This document shows, piece by piece, positions 5,575-8,216 of a stretch of 8,216 bases of DNA (its first letter is position 1; each line of letters begins with the position of its first letter). The stretch is from Burkholderiales bacterium (GTDB taxonomy: Bacteria > Pseudomonadota > Gammaproteobacteria > Burkholderiales > Chitinimonadaceae), in contig JAFAKZ010000356.1 of NCBI GenBank assembly GCA_019234745.1, positions 1-8,216 of the forward strand, given 5' to 3'. Below the pieces are notes generated by a model. It made no database searches and was not told the origin of the DNA. It saw only the letters and a list, made by a program, of their open reading frames with translations. Position numbers and translations under genes: made by a program.

Positions 5575-6225
5575 ATGAGAACAACAATGGGATGTTTTGC
5601 CAAACCTGATGCCAGGGCACGCGCGGAGGGCCGGGAGCTGGACAGCACGGTTGGTTCAGGCGTGCTGCCAATGCAAAGCCGCGGATTTTCCCTGGTCGAG
5701 ATTCTGACGGTTCTCGTCATTATCGGCATCTTCATGCTCATTGCCATCCCGGGCTACAACACCTTCATTTCCTCCGGCCACATCGGCGCGGAAGACAATG
5801 ATCTGTACCACGACCTCGAGTTTGCGCGCAGCGAAGCGTCCAAGCGCGGTTTGAACATCGTCGTCTGCCCGTCGAACAATACCTCCGCCGCGTCCCCTAC
5901 CTGCGCGGCGCAGGCCACCTGGAACGGCGGCTGGATCACGCTCCTGCCCGTCAACAACAACTGCACGGATACGAGCGGTACTGTCCTGCGCATCAGGCAG
6001 CCGTTCACTTCGTCGGACACGGTGACCTTCGCCCCATCGACGGCGGGCAATAACGCCCTTTGTTTCAACCGGATGGGTTTTGTTCCGACGGCCAATGCCG
6101 GCCTGTTCACCTTCGACACGAGCCCGGTGAGCACCAGTGCGCGGCGCTGCCTGGCGGTTTCCGTCATCGGACACCTCCAGATACTGCAATCAGGCCAGAA
6201 AGATGCCGCGGGGACCCAATGCTGA
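5575..6225 (+). CDS. fimT: Minor type IV prepilin, FimT/GspH family
   Basis: From ATG 5575 the product is 216 aa. The type III signal is MQSRG then FSLVEILTVLVIIGIFMLIAIPG: cleavage after G37, mature F1, E5 and P22, with a hydrophobic helix that anchors the pilin in the inner membrane and packs in the pilus core. The GspH/FimT domain follows, with HDLEFARSEASKRGLNIVVCP just after the helix. The C-terminal domain carries several cysteines that could form disulfides. FimT-type pilins help prime pilus assembly and some bind DNA. The start is uncertain. ATG 5575 has GGAG four nt upstream and gives a 37-residue leader; ATG 5671 would give a normal 5-residue leader but has only a weak, distant AGG. 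It is first in a plus-strand cluster, and its TGA overlaps the start region of the pilV-like gene. A type II secretion GspH role is less likely given the pilV-pilW-pilX neighbours. Confidence 0.9.
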   Translation: MRTTMGCFAKPDARARAEGRELDSTVGSGVLPMQSRGFSLVEILTVLVIIGIFMLIAIPGYNTFISSGHIGAEDNDLYHDLEFARSEASKRGLNIVVCPSNNTSAASPTCAAQATWNGGWITLLPVNNNCTDTSGTVLRIRQPFTSSDTVTFAPSTAGNNALCFNRMGFVPTANAGLFTFDTSPVSTSARRCLAVSVIGHLQILQSGQKDAAGTQC

Positions 6226-6803
6226 TGAGCCAAGCACCCAACGTTCGCAGGAAAGACCCATCGCGTTGTCGCAGCAAGGGCAATGCAGGCTTCACGCTGT
6301 TGGAGGTATTGATCGCCTTGGTGCTGATTACGGTCGGCCTCCTGGGCATCGTGGGTATCGACGGGGTGTCGCTGAGCAATACCAGCTCGGCGCGCGCGCG
6401 CGGCATGGCAGCGATGATGGCTGCCAGCATGTCCAATGCCATGATGGCCAACGAGGCGTATTGGGCGGCCGGGCTTTTCACCGCACCGGGCGTCATCAAC
6501 GTGAACCCCACGGGCACGGGCACGTTCACCGGCGATGCGGCTCTGGCGGCAGCTGCAACGACCCCAGCCGATTGCGTGGGTTCTGCTTGCTCACCCTTGC
6601 AGATGGCGGGCTACGATCTGAGCAACTGGGCCACGATGGTTGGCCAGCTGCCGAACGGCCAGGGGCAGATCGTCTGCACGACCCTGGTGGGGCAATCAAT
6701 CGCCTGCACGATCACGGTGAGCTGGTCGGAGAACGTGCAGGGCAGCAAGCAGATCGCCGGCACGCAGAATACCTACAATTACCAGACGGTGGTGCAGCCA
6801 TGA
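6219..6803 (+). CDS. pilV: Minor type IV prepilin PilV
   Basis: From ATG 6219 the product is 194 aa. A 24-residue basic leader ends KGNAG, then mature FTLLEVLIALVLITVGLLGIVGID has the PilV/GspI signature with Glu at mature position 5. A Met- and Ala-rich helical continuation follows (MAAMMAASMSNAMMANEAYW). The C-terminal domain contains cysteines near CVGSACSPLQMAGYDL and ends in a beta-rich CTITVSWSEN-type segment common in PilV. PilV works with FimT, PilW and PilX in a priming complex that starts type IVa pilus assembly and carries PilY1. The start overlaps the previous stop: ATG 6219 lies before TGA 6223-6225, and a second ATG at 6225 shares a base with it. GGGGA (6210-6214) can serve either. 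Its own TGA overlaps the pilW ATG. Confidence 0.92.
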   Translation: MLMSQAPNVRRKDPSRCRSKGNAGFTLLEVLIALVLITVGLLGIVGIDGVSLSNTSSARARGMAAMMAASMSNAMMANEAYWAAGLFTAPGVINVNPTGTGTFTGDAALAAAATTPADCVGSACSPLQMAGYDLSNWATMVGQLPNGQGQIVCTTLVGQSIACTITVSWSENVQGSKQIAGTQNTYNYQTVVQP

Positions 6804-7561
6804 GAACGAACCGTTTGCACTGCATCCACGGCGGCGTCCGGCGCGCGCATGGCTTTACCCTGATCGAGTTGCAGGTCTCCATCGTCATCGCGCTGGTATT
6901 GCTGCTGGCCGTATGTACCCTGTTCATCAGCCAGCGGAAGACCTTTTCGGCGCAAAACGGCCTGGCGCAGCTGCAGGAGAAGGAACGCCTCACGGCCACC
7001 TTGCTTGCGGGCATCATCCAGCCGGCAGGTTACTACACCAGCCCGACGACGTCGTCCAGGGCTACCGCCTTGCCTGCCGTGTCGGGCATCTATGCGGCCG
7101 GGCAGTACATCGTAGGTACCACGGGCACGGCCGGCGCCTCGGACACGATCCGCGTACGCTACCAGACGGCGAGCGGCGACGGCATTCTCAATTGCCAGGG
7201 CGGGTCCAACAGCACCGGCGGCAACAAATACTATGACAACCTGTTCACCGTCCAGACGATCAACAATACGAAAGTACTGACATGCGCGCTGGGGGCCGGT
7301 GCGGCCGCTTCCACGACCGCCGCGAACGCCGTCCCGCTGGTCGATGGCCTGCAGAGCATGACGGTGAACTATGGCGTCGACACCGTCGGCAACGGCTCGG
7401 CGACGCAGTATCTGACGGCCAGCAACGTCGCCAACTGGAACGCTGTCCGTTCGGTGCGCATCGTCCTGACGTTCGTGAACCCGAACTACAACGCTTCCGT
7501 CAACGACGGCCAGCCGCAGACGATCGCCTACACGCAAATCATCCGGCTCATGGGTGTATGA
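6800..7561 (+). CDS. pilW: Minor type IV prepilin PilW
   Basis: This 253-aa protein starts at ATG 6800, overlapping the pilV stop as ATGA. The leader of 18 residues ends RRAHG; mature FTLIELQVSIVIALVLLLAVCTLFISQRKTF has Glu at position 5, and the PilW consensus there is nearly unchanged apart from Gln at position 7. Downstream are PilW hallmarks: a QEKERLTATLL helix and IIQPAGYY (where PilW usually has a similar IR.AGY), SDTIRVRYQ followed by a Cys-containing strand, and VDGLQSMTVNYGVDT, then VRSVRIVLTF near the C-terminus. Like other PilW proteins it is larger than its partner pilins and is thought to lie near the pilus tip in the priming complex. Its stop overlaps the start of the pilX-like gene. 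Confidence 0.92.
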   Translation: MRTNRLHCIHGGVRRAHGFTLIELQVSIVIALVLLLAVCTLFISQRKTFSAQNGLAQLQEKERLTATLLAGIIQPAGYYTSPTTSSRATALPAVSGIYAAGQYIVGTTGTAGASDTIRVRYQTASGDGILNCQGGSNSTGGNKYYDNLFTVQTINNTKVLTCALGAGAAASTTAANAVPLVDGLQSMTVNYGVDTVGNGSATQYLTASNVANWNAVRSVRIVLTFVNPNYNASVNDGQPQTIAYTQIIRLMGV

Positions 7562-8160
7562 TGATGATCCGCTCAGCCTTCACGAACACGCCGACGGGTT
7601 GCCCGCCCTCGCTTCGCCACCGCGGCTTCATTCTGATTTCCAGCTTGTTCATGCTGATCGTCCTGACGCTCGTGGTCGTCGCCATGGCACACAGCTTCCG
7701 CCTGGAAGCGAGCATGGCGGGCAATGTGCGCGAGAAGGCGCGCGCACTGAACGTGGCCCAAAGCACGCTGACCTATGCTGAATGGTGGCTGACGCAAAAC
7801 GCGGACTCCACGCAGATCAACTGCACCGCCATATACACGACGCCGCAGATCTGCTCCAACATCACGCTCGCATCGGGCACGAGCGCCGCGACCTTGCCGT
7901 GGACGACCTACGTGAGCTACACGCCGCCGCAACCGTCGTCGTCGTCCTCGACGGCCCTCGCGGCGGTCAGCACGACGGGGGGCACTGGCACGTACTATGC
8001 CAAACCCGGCTTCAATATCCAGTATCTGGGCAACGATACGACGGGCAATGCCATGTTTCAGGTCACGGCATTCGCCTACGGAGGCAATCAGTCGTCCGTC
8101 GCCGTGGTCCAGACCATCTACAAGCTGAGTTCCAAGACCAAGGACCTGGGAGCGCATTGA
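7558..8160 (+). CDS. pilX: Minor type IV prepilin PilX
   Basis: This 200-aa protein has three consecutive in-frame ATGs (7558, 7561, 7564); the first forms ATGA with the pilW stop. The 23-residue leader ends RHRG; the mature segment FILISSLFMLIVLTLVVVAMAHS is a transmembrane helix with Ser rather than Glu at position 5, as in several PilX and GspK proteins. The PilX signature follows: SMAGNVREKARALNVAQSTLTYAEWWL (positions about 52-78), close to the family MAGN..D...A..AAE.AL..AE pattern. A short Ser run occurs near residue 129. The C-terminal part is Thr/Ser/Gly-rich with few cysteines. PilX is part of the minor pilin priming complex and in family studies links to PilY1. It is followed 1 nt later by the next start. 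Confidence 0.9.
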   Translation: MMMIRSAFTNTPTGCPPSLRHRGFILISSLFMLIVLTLVVVAMAHSFRLEASMAGNVREKARALNVAQSTLTYAEWWLTQNADSTQINCTAIYTTPQICSNITLASGTSAATLPWTTYVSYTPPQPSSSSSTALAAVSTTGGTGTYYAKPGFNIQYLGNDTTGNAMFQVTAFAYGGNQSSVAVVQTIYKLSSKTKDLGAH

Positions 8161-8161
8161 C

Positions 8162-8216
8162 ATGAAGCCTATTGCACAGTTCAAACCGACTGCAACGATG
8201 CTGGCGGTCTCGATCG
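8162..8216 (+). CDS. Start of a further pilus-operon gene, probably PilY1 adhesin (partial)
   Basis: ATG 8162 opens a frame that stays open to the window edge (18 codons). The residues MKPIAQFKPTATMLAVSI look like the basic and early hydrophobic part of a signal peptide. GGGAG (8149-8153) lies upstream of the ATG. In related clusters pilX is followed by pilY1, the large tip adhesin and mechanosensor, so this is the best guess by position alone. A pilE-like gene is the alternative, but no GFTLIE motif is visible yet. Confidence 0.55.
   Translation, partial: MKPIAQFKPTATMLAVSI

Noticed and set aside
6137..6799. A long upstream extension of the pilW frame
   Set aside because: It overlaps pilV completely; the true start at 6800 has the prepilin leader and ATGA overlap.
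7936..7951. TCG-rich run encoding a Ser tract in PilX as a phase-variable microsatellite
   Set aside because: Only about five repeats of a 3-nt unit with an interruption; changes would stay in frame.
5575..8160. Type II secretion pseudopilin cluster (gspH-I-J-K)
   Set aside because: The PilW and PilX domain signatures and the gene order fit type IVa minor pilins better.

Overview
The window looks like chromosomal DNA of a high-GC betaproteobacterium, most likely Burkholderiales and perhaps close to Massilia/Duganella/Janthinobacterium (Oxalobacteraceae). This rests on gene content, namely a SlyD with a His-rich tail, a YcfD/RoxA-type ribosomal oxygenase, and a fimT-pilV-pilW-pilX minor pilin cluster. 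No database search was possible, so the taxonomy is inference. No tRNA, rRNA, CRISPR array, insertion sequence or phage gene was seen.

Left part (1-4036, all minus strand). Read 5' to 3' on the minus strand, a tightly packed operon starts near 4036: a cupin/JmjC ribosomal oxygenase (roxA-like), a YchJ-like SEC-C protein, a GNAT acetyltransferase, and an exported protein with a class A beta-lactamase fold. Each of the three junctions is a 4-nt ATGA or GTGA stop/start overlap, so translational coupling is likely. After a 55-nt gap comes an M14 zinc carboxypeptidase of the cytosolic carboxypeptidase type, cut by the window edge. The beta-lactamase-like protein is the most notable gene. It keeps the framework of the fold but has lost the catalytic Ser and Lys of SxxK, the Ser and Asn of SDN, and the KTG triad, so it should be a pseudoenzyme.

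Middle (4037-5574). A divergent intergenic region of about 100 nt separates that operon from a rightward pair: a Bcp/PrxQ peroxiredoxin lacking the canonical resolving cysteine, and the FKBP-type prolyl isomerase/metallochaperone slyD. A strong intrinsic terminator follows, preceded by overlapping alternative stem-loops. About 340 nt without a convincing gene then leads to the pilus genes; this stretch holds one perfect DnaA-box 9-mer and a weak candidate promoter.

Right part (5575-8216, plus strand). Minor pilin genes fimT/gspH-like, pilV, pilW and pilX are joined by start/stop overlaps. The first codons of another gene, by position probably pilY1, lie at the right edge. Together they would encode the priming and tip complex of a type IVa pilus. 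Prepilin leaders here are long (18-37 residues), and the PilX-like protein lacks Glu at mature position 5.
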